A stretch of 64,000 nt of DNA from Parabacteroides hominis (GCF_014287585.1 NZ_JACOOJ010000031.1:1-64000), one strand, 5' to 3'. Numbered from the stretch's first letter, positions 1-9,580 are shown. The notes: generated by a model from the letters alone, not told the origin. Program-made: numbers and translations.

Positions 1-134
1 TTTCTTGTTATTTGATCAGTGTTTAAAAGATTAAATTTGAAAGTTAATTATATTAAGTGTTTCGCAAACATAAAATCAATATAATACTGTAAAAATAGTG
101 ACGTAGTTCTGCTAAGACTCTGTTAATTTCGTTT
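1..134 (+). other. AT-rich lead-in with a short in-frame SusC remnant
   Basis: Bases 1-101 are AT-rich and carry stops in the receptor frame (TAA at 90, TAG at 96, TGA at 99). From base 102 the frame is open and reads RSSAKTLLISFV directly into the first possible start codon of the receptor at 135. This resembles the end of the carboxypeptidase-D-like domain of SusC proteins (typical form KTLVISYVGY), so homology to SusC begins upstream of any start codon. The junction near base 100 is therefore a likely break or recombination point. I see no TAnnTTTG promoter core here. Confidence 0.6.
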
Positions 135-2879
135 GTGGGAATGGTGAGTCAACAGGTGAGAATACAGTCAGGACTAATGACAATAACTTTAGCCGGTGAT
201 AATAGAATATTGGATGAGGTGGTCGTTGTCGGTTATGGGACAACACGTCGGGAAGCGAAGACAGGATCTATTACTTCCGTTTCGAGTGAAGAACTTTCCG
301 AGTTGACGGCTTCTTCTTTTGATAAGATGTTAGCAGGTAAGATGGCTGGTGTCCAGATAACTTCCAATTCCGGTCAACCCGGTGCTAACTCTGAAATCCG
401 TATTCGTGGTATCAGTTCAATCAATGCTGGCAACGAACCTTTATATGTTATTGATGGTGTCGCGGTTATGTCTGGAGAACAAGGCACTTTTACAAACACC
501 TCAAATGCTTTGGCTATGATCAATCCAAATGATATAGAAAGCATTACAGTATTGAAAGATGCCGCTGCCGCTTCTGTTTACGGTTCACGTGCTGCGAATG
601 GTGTTATTTTGGTTACTACGAAGTCGGGAAAAGAGGGAAAAAGCCGTTTTACAGCTCGTGCAAAATATGGTGTTTCTTCTTTGGCAAATGATAATAATTA
701 CCGTGCGATGAATGGTCAGGAACTTTGGACATTCCGCCGTGATGCGCTTATCAATGCCGGTTATAATCCTGATGATTCGGAAATGGGATCTTATTATTAT
801 CCGCAGAATATGTTGCAGCAGCCAATGACTGATTGGATGGATCATTTTACCCGTGCCGGACATTTGCAAGAATATGAAATTTCAGCAACGGGAGGAAGTA
901 ATAAAACTTCTTATTTTAGTTCTGCTTCCTATCATAAAAATGAAGGTGTATTTTATGGAATTAAATTTGAAAGGATTCAGGCACGTGTAAATGTTGATCA
1001 TGAATTGAATAAATATTTGAAGACCGGTGTCCGTGTGAATGTCGGTTATTCGAATAGTGAAGACGTCGCTATGCAAAGTTTGTATTATTCCAATCCTATT
1101 TTTGCAGGAATGACTATTCAACCTTGGACAAAACCTTATAATGAAGATGGTAGTCATTCATTGAATATTCCGGAAAATAGTAATACGAATCCAAGGGCAA
1201 CAGCCGAATATGACAAGCAGTATGCAAAGAAATATAGTTTTAACGGAAACATGTATTTGCAGTGGACTCCGATAAAAGGTTTGGTTGTCAAAACGACCAA
1301 CTCTGCCGAAATGAGTTTTGTGCAAGGTATGCGTTACTGGAGTCCTGAAACCAATTATGGTGTGGCAACGACTCAGACTGATAATAATCAATATCGGTTG
1401 TTGACTACGTCAAACACTATTACTTATGAAAATGCATTTTTAGAAAATCATAATTATCGTGTCTTGGTTGGCCAGGAAGCATTACACCGGACTTGGTATC
1501 AAGATTATGTATATGCAGCAAATGTGGATGGTGGTATTCCTCATCCTCAAACGTCGGCATCCCCAACTGCGGAACATTGGGAAGAGGCGAGTACTATGAT
1601 GTCTTTCTTCGGTATCTTAGACTATAACTTTGCGAGTCGTTATTATTTGCAAGCCTCTGTTCGCTGGGATGGTAGTTCACGGTTCGGAAAAGAAAATATT
1701 TGGGGAACTTTTTATTCGATAGGTGCATCTTGGAACTTGCATAATGAACATTTTATGGAAGATGTAGATTATATCGATTTGTTAAAACTTCGTGCCAGTT
1801 ATGGAGTGAACGGTAATAATAATATTGATGATTATCAGCAATATGCAAAATATACTGCTGCCCTTTATAATGGTGTAGCCGGTTATTTATTAAATTCTCC
1901 GAATAATGATTATTTATCGTGGGAAAAGAATAAATCCTGGAATATTGGTATTGATTATAATTTCCTGAAACATTTTTCCGGTAGTATTGATTTTTACTCC
2001 CGTAAGACGACAGATATGTTGCTCGACCGTCCTTTGTCAAGAACGACCGGTTTTACTTCTCAAATGCAAAATGTCGGTTCATTACGGAATACCGGAGTTG
2101 AATTCCAGTTTGACGCAAATATAATTGAAACAAAGGATGTACAGTGGAATGCAGGTATTAATATTTCGCATAATAAGAGTAAGATTCTGGATCTGGCAGG
2201 CGATGAAATGATTGGCGATGCTGACTATGGAGCCTTGAAGTATATTAAAGGAGAAAAGTTATTTACTTTTTATTTGCGTGATTATCAGGGAGTAGATCCG
2301 GAAACTGGAAATGCTATGTGGATGGATAAAAACGGCGAACTTACCAATAAAATTAGCCAGGCTCGTTATATTAACGCTGGTAGTCCGGAGCCGACTGTCA
2401 CGGGTGGTTTCCATACGGATGTAACTTGGAGAGGTATTACACTGAATGTCCAGTTGGAGGGAAAATTTGGAAATAAAATTTTAATTTCGGAAAATAGTTA
2501 TTTGCATTCGGATGGCCAGCAGATGTCAATGAACCAAGCTGCAAGTGCTATGAATTATTGGAAACAGCCAGGTGATACGAATTGTAGTCCCAAGCCGGTA
2601 GCTTGGAACTCGACAAGTTCGAATTCAAGCGTATCAACACGTTTCTTAGAAAACGGTAGTTATGTGAGAATAAAAGATGTTACATTGGCTTATACTTTAC
2701 CGAAACAATGGTTGTCTATGATCGGCGTCAATAATTTAAAGGTCTATGCAAGTGGTATGAACGTTTATACGTTTCATGATGTAGATTATTTTGATCCTGA
2801 GCGTGGTGTGAAAGGTATGGGATCTGGTATTTATCCGATGACTAAGTCGTTTGTATTTGGTTTGGATGTGACATTTTAA
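135..2879 (+). CDS. SusC/RagA-like TonB-dependent outer-membrane receptor, 5'-truncated
   Basis: Outer-membrane beta-barrel of the SusC/RagA family, which imports glycans or other oligomers with a SusD lipoprotein lid and TonB energy. The LDEVVVVGYG motif lies at residues 26-35, the plug domain follows (IRIRGISS, YVIDG, VLKDAAAASVYGSRAANGVI, about residues 50-165), then the barrel, ending in the expected terminal phenylalanine. What is missing is the front: no signal peptide and almost none of the carboxypeptidase-like N-terminal domain; residual homology starts at base 102 behind three stop codons. The start shown is GTG 135; ATG 141 is an alternative. As it stands the product could not be exported, so this is either a pseudogene or a silent cassette that needs joining to an expressed 5' end. 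susD follows after 14 bp. Confidence 0.85.
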   Translation: MGMVSQQVRIQSGLMTITLAGDNRILDEVVVVGYGTTRREAKTGSITSVSSEELSELTASSFDKMLAGKMAGVQITSNSGQPGANSEIRIRGISSINAGNEPLYVIDGVAVMSGEQGTFTNTSNALAMINPNDIESITVLKDAAAASVYGSRAANGVILVTTKSGKEGKSRFTARAKYGVSSLANDNNYRAMNGQELWTFRRDALINAGYNPDDSEMGSYYYPQNMLQQPMTDWMDHFTRAGHLQEYEISATGGSNKTSYFSSASYHKNEGVFYGIKFERIQARVNVDHELNKYLKTGVRVNVGYSNSEDVAMQSLYYSNPIFAGMTIQPWTKPYNEDGSHSLNIPENSNTNPRATAEYDKQYAKKYSFNGNMYLQWTPIKGLVVKTTNSAEMSFVQGMRYWSPETNYGVATTQTDNNQYRLLTTSNTITYENAFLENHNYRVLVGQEALHRTWYQDYVYAANVDGGIPHPQTSASPTAEHWEEASTMMSFFGILDYNFASRYYLQASVRWDGSSRFGKENIWGTFYSIGASWNLHNEHFMEDVDYIDLLKLRASYGVNGNNNIDDYQQYAKYTAALYNGVAGYLLNSPNNDYLSWEKNKSWNIGIDYNFLKHFSGSIDFYSRKTTDMLLDRPLSRTTGFTSQMQNVGSLRNTGVEFQFDANIIETKDVQWNAGINISHNKSKILDLAGDEMIGDADYGALKYIKGEKLFTFYLRDYQGVDPETGNAMWMDKNGELTNKISQARYINAGSPEPTVTGGFHTDVTWRGITLNVQLEGKFGNKILISENSYLHSDGQQMSMNQAASAMNYWKQPGDTNCSPKPVAWNSTSSNSSVSTRFLENGSYVRIKDVTLAYTLPKQWLSMIGVNNLKVYASGMNVYTFHDVDYFDPERGVKGMGSGIYPMTKSFVFGLDVTF

Positions 2880-2893
2880 TAATTAAAAAAAGA

Positions 2894-4327
2894 ATGAATA
2901 TGAAAAAGATAATGATATATGGGCTGTCGCTGTTGACACTGGGACTTTCTTCCTGTAATGGTTTTTTGACGGAAGAACCTGTTACGGAGCTTGATACGGA
3001 AACAGTTTTGTCAACTTACGAATCGTTAAACAAAGCGATGCTTGGCACGTATAGTGCCTTAAATGATGGAACTTGGTATGGTGCAGGTTTCGTGTTGAGT
3101 TGCGAATTACGTTCCGGCAATGCAAAAAATCCGACAAATACGGACTTTACTTCCGGACGATATATAAATGAATATAGTTGGGTCTATCTGGATTCTAATA
3201 CGTCGGGTTTATGGAACTATGCCTATTTTCTAATTGCTCAGGCAAATAATATAATTAACAATGTCGATGGCAAAGAACTTCCGGATGTGACGACTCAGGA
3301 TTTGAATAATATTAAGGGGGAAGCGATGTTTTTACGTGCGTTATCTTATTTTGATCTGTTACGCACGTATGCACAACCTTATACTTATGCTCCACAAAGT
3401 CCGGGAGTTTCCATCACATTGGTTGTAGATAAAGATGCACGCCCTTCTCGTAATACCGTGGCTGAGTGTTTCGATCAGGTTGTAAAAGATTTATTAGAAG
3501 CGGAAAGCCTGATGGATGACGAGTATACGCGTTACGATGCAGCCGATCCTTATTCTGTAGTCAGCAAACCTGCTATTTGGGGCTTGCTCTCAAGAGTGTA
3601 TTTATATATGGGCGAATGGCAAAAATGTGCAGATTATGCTACGAAGGTTATAGATAGTGGCCTATTTAGTATCTTTACGGAAAGTCAATTGCCAAATGTC
3701 TGGGGAAAAGATGCTTCGGATGGAGGAGAAGTAATTTTTGAAGTGTATGGCAGTGATAAAAATTATTATAACGAGTATTGGGAAGATATTTCCTGGATGA
3801 CGAATCCGGATGGATATGCTGACGTTGCATCTACTGCCGATTTACGTGATTTGTATGAAGCTGGTGATGTTCGCCTTAAATTATTCAAGTCTCACAAAGA
3901 GGCTCCTGATCATTTCTGGACGACAAAGTATACCGCAAAGGATGCTTCATCAAGGCCGTCTTATGCAAATATTGTAGTACTTCGTCTTTCGGAAATGTAC
4001 CTGAACCGTGCAGAAGCATTGGCTCATGGTGCGACTATTGCCGGAGCAACAGCCGACGGTGATTTGTTGGCAATTACTTCAAACCGTGGTGCTTCGCCTG
4101 TTACGGCTACATTGGAAAATATCTTGTTGGAACGCCGTAAAGAACTTGCTTTTGAAGGGCATTTGATTTACGACATGGCTCGTACCGGAACATCTTTGCA
4201 TCGTGTCGATTATCAGGGAGCTGCAGATGCTAAAGATATTGAGTTCCCAAGCTACCGTTGGGCATTGCCAATCCCAAAGAGTGAAATGGATGCCAATCCC
4301 AACATGGTTCAGAACGATGGTTATTAA
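2894..4327 (+). CDS. SusD/RagB family surface lipoprotein
   Basis: SusD-type glycan-binding lipoprotein that caps the adjacent SusC channel on the cell surface. The N-terminus is a lipoprotein signal with lipobox LSSC (Cys21). The SusD pattern follows: helical TPR-like segments (GEAMFLRALSYFDLLRTYAQPY), a central variable region, and the C-terminal RagB signature LRLSEMYLNRAEAL with ERRKELAFEGH; it ends near LPIPKSEMDANPNMVQNDGY, typical for the family. At 477 residues it is of usual length and looks intact, unlike its truncated partner 14 bp upstream. The substrate cannot be told from sequence because no glycoside hydrolase lies next to the pair. Confidence 0.93.
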   Translation: MNMKKIMIYGLSLLTLGLSSCNGFLTEEPVTELDTETVLSTYESLNKAMLGTYSALNDGTWYGAGFVLSCELRSGNAKNPTNTDFTSGRYINEYSWVYLDSNTSGLWNYAYFLIAQANNIINNVDGKELPDVTTQDLNNIKGEAMFLRALSYFDLLRTYAQPYTYAPQSPGVSITLVVDKDARPSRNTVAECFDQVVKDLLEAESLMDDEYTRYDAADPYSVVSKPAIWGLLSRVYLYMGEWQKCADYATKVIDSGLFSIFTESQLPNVWGKDASDGGEVIFEVYGSDKNYYNEYWEDISWMTNPDGYADVASTADLRDLYEAGDVRLKLFKSHKEAPDHFWTTKYTAKDASSRPSYANIVVLRLSEMYLNRAEALAHGATIAGATADGDLLAITSNRGASPVTATLENILLERRKELAFEGHLIYDMARTGTSLHRVDYQGAADAKDIEFPSYRWALPIPKSEMDANPNMVQNDGY

Positions 4328-4350
4328 TTAATAAGGGGGGGGAGGCGGTA

Positions 4351-4406
4351 TGTCAAAAAAACTCTTGTTTCCGCGTCGAGCGCGGGAACAGGACATTTTT
4401 GACACA
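4351..4406. terminator. Long imperfect hairpin after susD
   Basis: TGTCAAAAA at 4351 pairs with TTTTTGACA ending at 4405, and CTTGTTTCCGCG pairs with CGCGGGAACAGG with two G-T wobbles around a TCGAG loop. It starts 23 bp after the susD stop, behind a G8 tract at 4335-4342. It may end susCD transcription, but there is no clean T-tract. The outer arms resemble those of the hairpin at 49088-49160, so it may belong to a repeat family. Confidence 0.5.
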
Positions 4407-4433
4407 CTTCCATTTCCTCTCTGATAATATTTA

Positions 4434-5135
4434 ATGAGTATGAACTGGTTTGTCAGAATAATAATATTGATTTGTTCTATGTCGTGGGGAATGGGCTCGT
4501 TGAATGTAGTTTCCGGTTCCGGCTATGCCCCAACGACAAAGTGGCCTTATTTATATGAAGATTTTGTGGATGGAACCGTTTATTTCTCGAAAGAACAGAA
4601 GACGAAGCACATGAAATTGAATGTGCATCTGCAGAATTGCACATTACATCATCTGGATGGAGACAAAGTTCTGCAATCTGATCCTCGTAATGTTGAATTG
4701 ATCCGGATAGGAAATGATCAATTTGTTTATATGAACGGCGAACTGGTTCGCCTCGTTAAAACAGACAGAGAAGTTTCTTTAGTAAAATTGGTCAAAGCTG
4801 ATATGGCAGCTTTGTCAAGAGGAACATCTGGAGCTTATGGTATGAGTACGGATGTTTCAGCCGTAAATCAGTTAACCTCTATTCAATTGGGAGGTATCTC
4901 GAATCTGAGCCATGTACAGATGAAACTTGAAAGGAATGATGGCAAGGATCTTCCTTTGATAGAAGAATACTATTTTATTTTTGGTGACAAGATCGTAGAG
5001 GCGACTCGCAAAGAAGTTGAAAAATCCCTTGGTGATAACGGTAAAACGAAATTGAAAGCATTTGTAAAACAAAATAAGATCAAATGGAAAAATGAAGACA
5101 GTTTGGTAAAGCTATTGGAGTTTTTCCGGCAGTAA
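4434..5135 (+). CDS. Putative secreted protein of unknown function
   Basis: A 233-residue protein I do not recognise. The N-terminus (residues 1-25) has a short hydrophobic stretch, FVRIIILICSMSWGMGSL, compatible with a signal peptide or anchor. The rest is soluble, with beta-rich segments (YEDFVDGTVYFSKEQ, IRIGNDQFVYMNGELVRLV, IEEYYFIFGDKIVEATRKEV) and a lysine-rich C-terminus. No cysteine follows the hydrophobic segment, so it is not an obvious lipoprotein. It lies 106 bp after susD beyond the hairpin, on the same strand, and is closed by the terminator at 5192. It may be an accessory of the SusCD locus or an independent gene. Codon choice and length support a real gene; start ATG 4434 or the second ATG at 4440. 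Confidence 0.7.
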   Translation: MSMNWFVRIIILICSMSWGMGSLNVVSGSGYAPTTKWPYLYEDFVDGTVYFSKEQKTKHMKLNVHLQNCTLHHLDGDKVLQSDPRNVELIRIGNDQFVYMNGELVRLVKTDREVSLVKLVKADMAALSRGTSGAYGMSTDVSAVNQLTSIQLGGISNLSHVQMKLERNDGKDLPLIEEYYFIFGDKIVEATRKEVEKSLGDNGKTKLKAFVKQNKIKWKNEDSLVKLLEFFRQ

Positions 5136-5191
5136 GAAATATCCTAACGTATATACACATTTATCAAGTATTAGACACACATTGATAGAAG

Positions 5192-5221
5192 GCCAGGGTT
5201 TGTAGTGATACAAGCCCTGGC
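5192..5221. terminator. Bidirectional terminator hairpin
   Basis: GCCAGGGTTTGTA pairs with TACAAGCCCTGGC around GTGA: a 13-bp stem with one G-T wobble, followed by TGTTTTG on the plus strand. It sits between convergent genes ending at 5135 (plus) and 5250 (minus). Confidence 0.75.
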
Positions 5222-5249
5222 TGTTTTGTTTCATTAAGAGCGGTCATTT

Positions 5250-6623
5250 TTATTTCGCATCCAGCCTCTTTACCACCTGTCCGTAAATGATAAGCGCTAA
5301 AGCAGAAACCAATGCGATCGCCCCGAAATAATACCAGATGTAATGCGCATGCGCACTGGCGGCTACCCATTCTTCATGTGTGCTGAACAACGTCGGTTCC
5401 GGGCAATATTTGCTTAGCAGGAAGCCGGAAAGGCCGAAGCCCAGGATGGAGGAAAGGAAAGAGTGCAAATGGCTGAATCCCAGATAAAGCCCTTCTTCTC
5501 CTTTCGGGGCCTGCAAAGAGAAATATTCGAGGAAGCGGGGAGAGATGAAAGTCTCGGCCAATCCCTGAAAGACAATGCCGACCACCATCATAAAGGCAAC
5601 CGGGTGCATCCCCAGGATAGTGGAACTGCCGTCCAGCATATTACCGGAAGCCATGCATAAAGCAGATACCGGCATGATGAACATCCCGATGGTCATAGAC
5701 GTCAGTGCGGTTTTCTTTCGCATCAACTGAGTGACCAGGTTGACCGTCAGGACTACGACCAACGGATTCACATTCGCATACCACGAAGGAGAAGCCCCTT
5801 CGCCTGCCAGGCGAAGTACATATTTAGGCATTGTCGCATATAACTGGTGTTGCACCATCCAGAATCCGGTAATGATCAGGATCAGGATTATGAGACGCCC
5901 GTTGCAGCAGACTTTTAACAATGCCTGCCAGATTTGGCTGAATGTTTTTCCTTCACCGCTATGCTGGCTGCTCTTGTAGAAGAACCAGATCGCCAGTAAA
6001 GCCAGAAATGTCATGGAGGCAGAGAAGTAGTTCAGCGTGATAAGCCCCTCGTTTCCGAGAGCTTCGCGGAGCGGCTTGACAATCGTCTTACCGGAGAAAG
6101 CACCGATGTTAACCATTGCGTAAAAGATAGAGAATCCTTTGGCACGGGTTTCGGGAGTCGTCTCTTTGGCTACCGTTCCGGAAATCACGCTCTTGATGAA
6201 AGCACCACCGCATACGATCAGGATCATAATCGGGATGATCCCGTATTGCAGGTTGCTTTCTAACAGCCCGGTGAAAGTGGTGGTCGTTCCGTATTGCACC
6301 AATCCGGCAGACTGTAGCCAAGTCGGATAGACGGCCAGTCCCAGATAGCCCAAAGTGAGCAGGGCGAAAGCTATCAGCATGGAGTTGCGGAAACCGATCT
6401 TATCGGCAAGTGCTCCGGCGAAAGTAGGGAACAGATAGAGGCAGGCAGAAAAGACACCGGCGATACCGGCCGCCTGAATGTCATTGAATCCGAGAATCCG
6501 GCTTAGATAAAGGGTGATTACGATGAAAACGCCGTAGTACGCGGCACGTTCGAAGAGTTCAACGGTATTTGCTACCCAAAATGCTTTACTGAATTTGATT
6601 TTCTCTTTAGTTGTCGTGTTCAT
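5250..6623 (-). CDS. MFS transporter, proton-dependent oligopeptide (POT/PTR2)-like
   Basis: Inner-membrane major facilitator with about 12 predicted helices. Near the N-terminus (residues 15-31) it has FWVANTVELFERAAYYGVF, which carries the ExxERxxYY signature of the proton-coupled oligopeptide transporter branch, where these residues couple proton and peptide movement. The MFS loop ADKIGFRNSML follows (about residues 73-83). At 457 residues it is slightly short for POT proteins (usually about 480-560). Likely substrates are small peptides, but related Bacteroidetes proteins are annotated only as MFS. It is downstream of gcvP on the same strand but separated by a strong terminator at 6643-6716, so it probably has its own promoter. 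A second, more typical POT protein lies at 43732-45411. Confidence 0.85.
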   Translation of the reverse strand: MNTTTKEKIKFSKAFWVANTVELFERAAYYGVFIVITLYLSRILGFNDIQAAGIAGVFSACLYLFPTFAGALADKIGFRNSMLIAFALLTLGYLGLAVYPTWLQSAGLVQYGTTTTFTGLLESNLQYGIIPIMILIVCGGAFIKSVISGTVAKETTPETRAKGFSIFYAMVNIGAFSGKTIVKPLREALGNEGLITLNYFSASMTFLALLAIWFFYKSSQHSGEGKTFSQIWQALLKVCCNGRLIILILIITGFWMVQHQLYATMPKYVLRLAGEGASPSWYANVNPLVVVLTVNLVTQLMRKKTALTSMTIGMFIMPVSALCMASGNMLDGSSTILGMHPVAFMMVVGIVFQGLAETFISPRFLEYFSLQAPKGEEGLYLGFSHLHSFLSSILGFGLSGFLLSKYCPEPTLFSTHEEWVAASAHAHYIWYYFGAIALVSALALIIYGQVVKRLDAK

Positions 6624-6642
6624 TGAATTTGTTGTTTGTTAT

Positions 6643-6716
6643 TAAAAAAAATAACGCAAACGGCGGGGAAAGCAGATGAGAAAATAAGAGCTGCGTTTTC
6701 GTGCCGTTTGCGTTAT
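6643..6716 (-). terminator. Rho-independent terminator of the gcvP operon
   Basis: Read on the minus strand, ATAACGCAAACGGC (6716-6703) pairs perfectly over 14 bp with GCCGTTTGCGTTAT (6664-6651), followed by an uninterrupted T-run. It begins about 11 bp after the gcvP stop and separates gcvP from the transporter gene. Confidence 0.88.
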
Positions 6717-6727
6717 ACCGGTTTATA

Positions 6728-9580
6728 TTAAATTTCGCATGCGCAAAGTGTCGGGATCAGGTTGCGGTCGCCATACGCATTGTCTACGCGGGCCACGTTA
6801 ATCCAGAATTTACTGTCGTGCAACCATTCCAGCGGGAAGGCGGCCTTGCTGCGCGGATATTCGTGTTTCCATTCGTCGGCTGTTACTTCGTATTCCGGAT
6901 GAGGAGCGTTCTTCAGCACGTTGTCTTCCTTCGAAGCCTTGCCTTCTTCCACTTCCTTGATTTCGTCCCAGATACATTCCAACACTTCAACGAAGCGATC
7001 CAGTTCGGCTTTGCTTTCGCTTTCGGTCGGTTCGACCATCAGAGTGCCGTGGACCGGGAAGGAAAGAGTAGGAGCGTGGTAACCGAAGTCCATCAGACGT
7101 TTGGCGATATCGCCTTCGTCGATACCCGAACGTTCTTTTACCGTGCGACATTCCAGGATCAGTTCATGGCCGACGCGGCCTGTAGCACCTGTGTAAACGA
7201 TTCCGTAAGTGTCTTTGAATTTAGCCGCCAGATAGTTTGCGTTCAGGATCGCAGTCTTGGTGACCGTTTCCAAACCTTCTGTTCCCAGCATGCGGATATA
7301 AGCATACGTGATCGGCAGAATGCCCGCGCTGCCATAAGGTGCTGCGGAGACTGTGTTCAAGTCGTTGCCCCACAATACCGGATGCTGCGGCAGGAACGGT
7401 ACGAGATGTTCGGCAACGCAGATCGGACCTACTCCGGGACCGCCGCCCCCGTGAGGAGAAGAGAAAGTCTTATGCAGGTTCAGGTGGCAGACGTCAGCAC
7501 CGATAGTACCCGGATTTGTCAGGCCGACCTGAGCGTTCATATTGGCTCCGTCCATATAGAGCTGGCCGCCGCAAGCGTGCACAATGTCGCACATTTCCTT
7601 GATGTCCACTTCGAAGATACCGTGAGTAGACGGATAAGTGATCATGCTGGCAGCCAGGTTGTCCTTGTTGGCTTCGGCTTTCGCACGGAAATCTTCCAGG
7701 TCGATATTCCCCTTGTCGTCACATTTTACTGTTACGGTCGTGAACCCGCACTGGATTGCACTTGCCGGGTTCGTGCCGTGGGCGGAAGCGGGAAGCAGGA
7801 CGATGTTGCGATGTCCCTGCCCGATGCTTTCCAGGTAAGCCCGGATCACGCGCAGACCTGTGTATTCGCCGGCGGCTCCGGAATTCGGTTGCAACGTACA
7901 GCCTTTGAATCCGGTGATCTCGCACAGGTAAGCCGATAAGTTTTCAATCAGTTCCTTATAGCCTTCAACCTGTTCTTCCGGCGCATACGGATGGATATTC
8001 ATGAATTCCGGGCGGCTGAGCGGCAGCATGGTCGATGCCGGATTCAGTTTCATTGTGCAAGAACCTAAGGATATCATCGACTGGGCCAATGAAACATCCT
8101 TGCGTCCCAGACGGGTGATGTAGCGCATCAGCTCCGTTTCGGTATGATATTTCTTGAATACGTCTTCCTGCAGGAATTCGGAAGTACGGGTGAATTTCGG
8201 ATCGAAATAAGTCTTTTCGGGAACAGCCTCTTTCAGCATGTAATCCTTTCCGGCTGCCCCGGCGAAGATATACAATAATACGCCGATATCGGTAGGCTGA
8301 GTCGTTTCGTCCAAGCTGATGCCGACCTGTCCGGCTTCGAAATAGCGCAGGTTCACCTTGCATTCGAGTGCGATTTCGCGGAGCGCATTAACGGAAACAT
8401 GTTCCGGCAATTGAATTTTCAGCGTGTCGAAATAATCTTTGTTCAGTTGCTTGTAACCTAATTTTTCCAGTTCGCCCGCCAGGAAACCGGCAGAAGCGTG
8501 GATGCGTCCGGCGATGTTCTTCAATCCTTCTGCCCCGTGGTATACGGCATAGAAACCGGCCATCGTGGCAAGCAGGGCTTGAGCCGTGCAGATATTGGAA
8601 GTCGCTTTTTCACGTTTGATATGCTGTTCGCGTGTCTGTAAAGCCAAGCGATAAGCCGCATGTCCATAGGCATCTTTGGAGATACCGATGATACGTCCGG
8701 GGATGGAACGCTTGTATTCGTCTTTCGTAGCAAAGAAAGCGGCAGACGGGCCGCCGTAGAACATCGGGATACCGAAACGCTGGCTGCTCCCGAACACGAC
8801 GTCCGCTCCCCATTCTCCCGGAGGAGTCAGCAAGACGAGGCTCATCAGGTCGGCAGCAACGGCGACACGTGCTCCGCCAGCATTGGCACGCGCGATAAAT
8901 TCTTTATAATCTTCAATCGAACCGTCGGCATTCGGGTACTGGACAATCGCCCCGAACACATCCGGAGTGAATTCAAATGTCTTGTAATCGCCCACTATAA
9001 CCTTGATGCCTTGCGGGATCATGCGGGTGTTGATAACGGCCAGTGTAGAGGCAAATACGTTTTCGTCGACAAAGAGCGTATTAGCTTCAGACTTCACCTG
9101 CGCACGGCTCCGGCTTCCGTGGAACATGGTTGCCGCTTCGGCAGCAGCTGTCGCTTCGTCCAGGAGGGAGCAGTTCGTTAGCGGCAGGCCGGTCAGTTCC
9201 GCAATAACAGTCTGGAAATTCAGCAAGGCTTCCAGGCGTCCCTGCGAAACTTCTGCCTGGTACGGAGTGTAGGAAGTGTACCAAACCGGATTTTCAAATA
9301 CGTTACGTTGGATAGGAGCGGGGCAAACCGTGTCGTACCAGCCCATTCCGATATAAGAAGTAAAGACTTCGTTCTTGGAAGCCAGCTCGGAGATGTGTTC
9401 TGCGAACTCACGTTCCGTCATGGGTTCGGGAAGGTTAAGCGGCTCTTTCAAACGGATGTCGGACGGGATGGTCTGATCGATCAACTCGTCAACCGACTTG
9501 ACGCCGATGGCTTGCAGCATGGAAGGAATGTCTTCTGCCGAAATGCCAACGTGGCGGTTTACAAATTTATTTGTGTCCAT
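6728..9580 (-). CDS. gcvP: Glycine dehydrogenase (decarboxylating), glycine cleavage P-protein
   Basis: PLP enzyme of the glycine cleavage system: it decarboxylates glycine and passes the aminomethyl group to the lipoyl arm of the H-protein. It is the single-chain form (about 950 residues) with both halves present: HVGISAEDIPSML at the start, the inactive-like N-terminal aminotransferase half, then the catalytic half with SLGSCTMKLNP, the PLP lysine in LNLHKTFSSPHGGGGPGVGP and the C-terminal HTLMVEPTESES. I chose ATG 9578-9580 (MDTNKFVNRHVG) because the 14 residues upstream (from 9622) do not resemble the family. The stop of the metallo-hydrolase gene lies 13 bp upstream, so gcvP is last in an rsmG - hydrolase - gcvP operon. 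Genes for the T, H and L proteins are not in the window. Confidence 0.97.
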   Translation of the reverse strand: MDTNKFVNRHVGISAEDIPSMLQAIGVKSVDELIDQTIPSDIRLKEPLNLPEPMTEREFAEHISELASKNEVFTSYIGMGWYDTVCPAPIQRNVFENPVWYTSYTPYQAEVSQGRLEALLNFQTVIAELTGLPLTNCSLLDEATAAAEAATMFHGSRSRAQVKSEANTLFVDENVFASTLAVINTRMIPQGIKVIVGDYKTFEFTPDVFGAIVQYPNADGSIEDYKEFIARANAGGARVAVAADLMSLVLLTPPGEWGADVVFGSSQRFGIPMFYGGPSAAFFATKDEYKRSIPGRIIGISKDAYGHAAYRLALQTREQHIKREKATSNICTAQALLATMAGFYAVYHGAEGLKNIAGRIHASAGFLAGELEKLGYKQLNKDYFDTLKIQLPEHVSVNALREIALECKVNLRYFEAGQVGISLDETTQPTDIGVLLYIFAGAAGKDYMLKEAVPEKTYFDPKFTRTSEFLQEDVFKKYHTETELMRYITRLGRKDVSLAQSMISLGSCTMKLNPASTMLPLSRPEFMNIHPYAPEEQVEGYKELIENLSAYLCEITGFKGCTLQPNSGAAGEYTGLRVIRAYLESIGQGHRNIVLLPASAHGTNPASAIQCGFTTVTVKCDDKGNIDLEDFRAKAEANKDNLAASMITYPSTHGIFEVDIKEMCDIVHACGGQLYMDGANMNAQVGLTNPGTIGADVCHLNLHKTFSSPHGGGGPGVGPICVAEHLVPFLPQHPVLWGNDLNTVSAAPYGSAGILPITYAYIRMLGTEGLETVTKTAILNANYLAAKFKDTYGIVYTGATGRVGHELILECRTVKERSGIDEGDIAKRLMDFGYHAPTLSFPVHGTLMVEPTESESKAELDRFVEVLECIWDEIKEVEEGKASKEDNVLKNAPHPEYEVTADEWKHEYPRSKAAFPLEWLHDSKFWINVARVDNAYGDRNLIPTLCACEI

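Noticed and set aside
5164..5370. Minus-strand ORF at the end of the transporter gene
   Set aside because: It overlaps the terminator and the transporter's own reading frame and has no support.
6701..7939. Long open frame (412 codons) on the plus strand
   Set aside because: It lies wholly antisense to gcvP, has no recognisable domain, and is explained by the biased third codon positions of the real gene.
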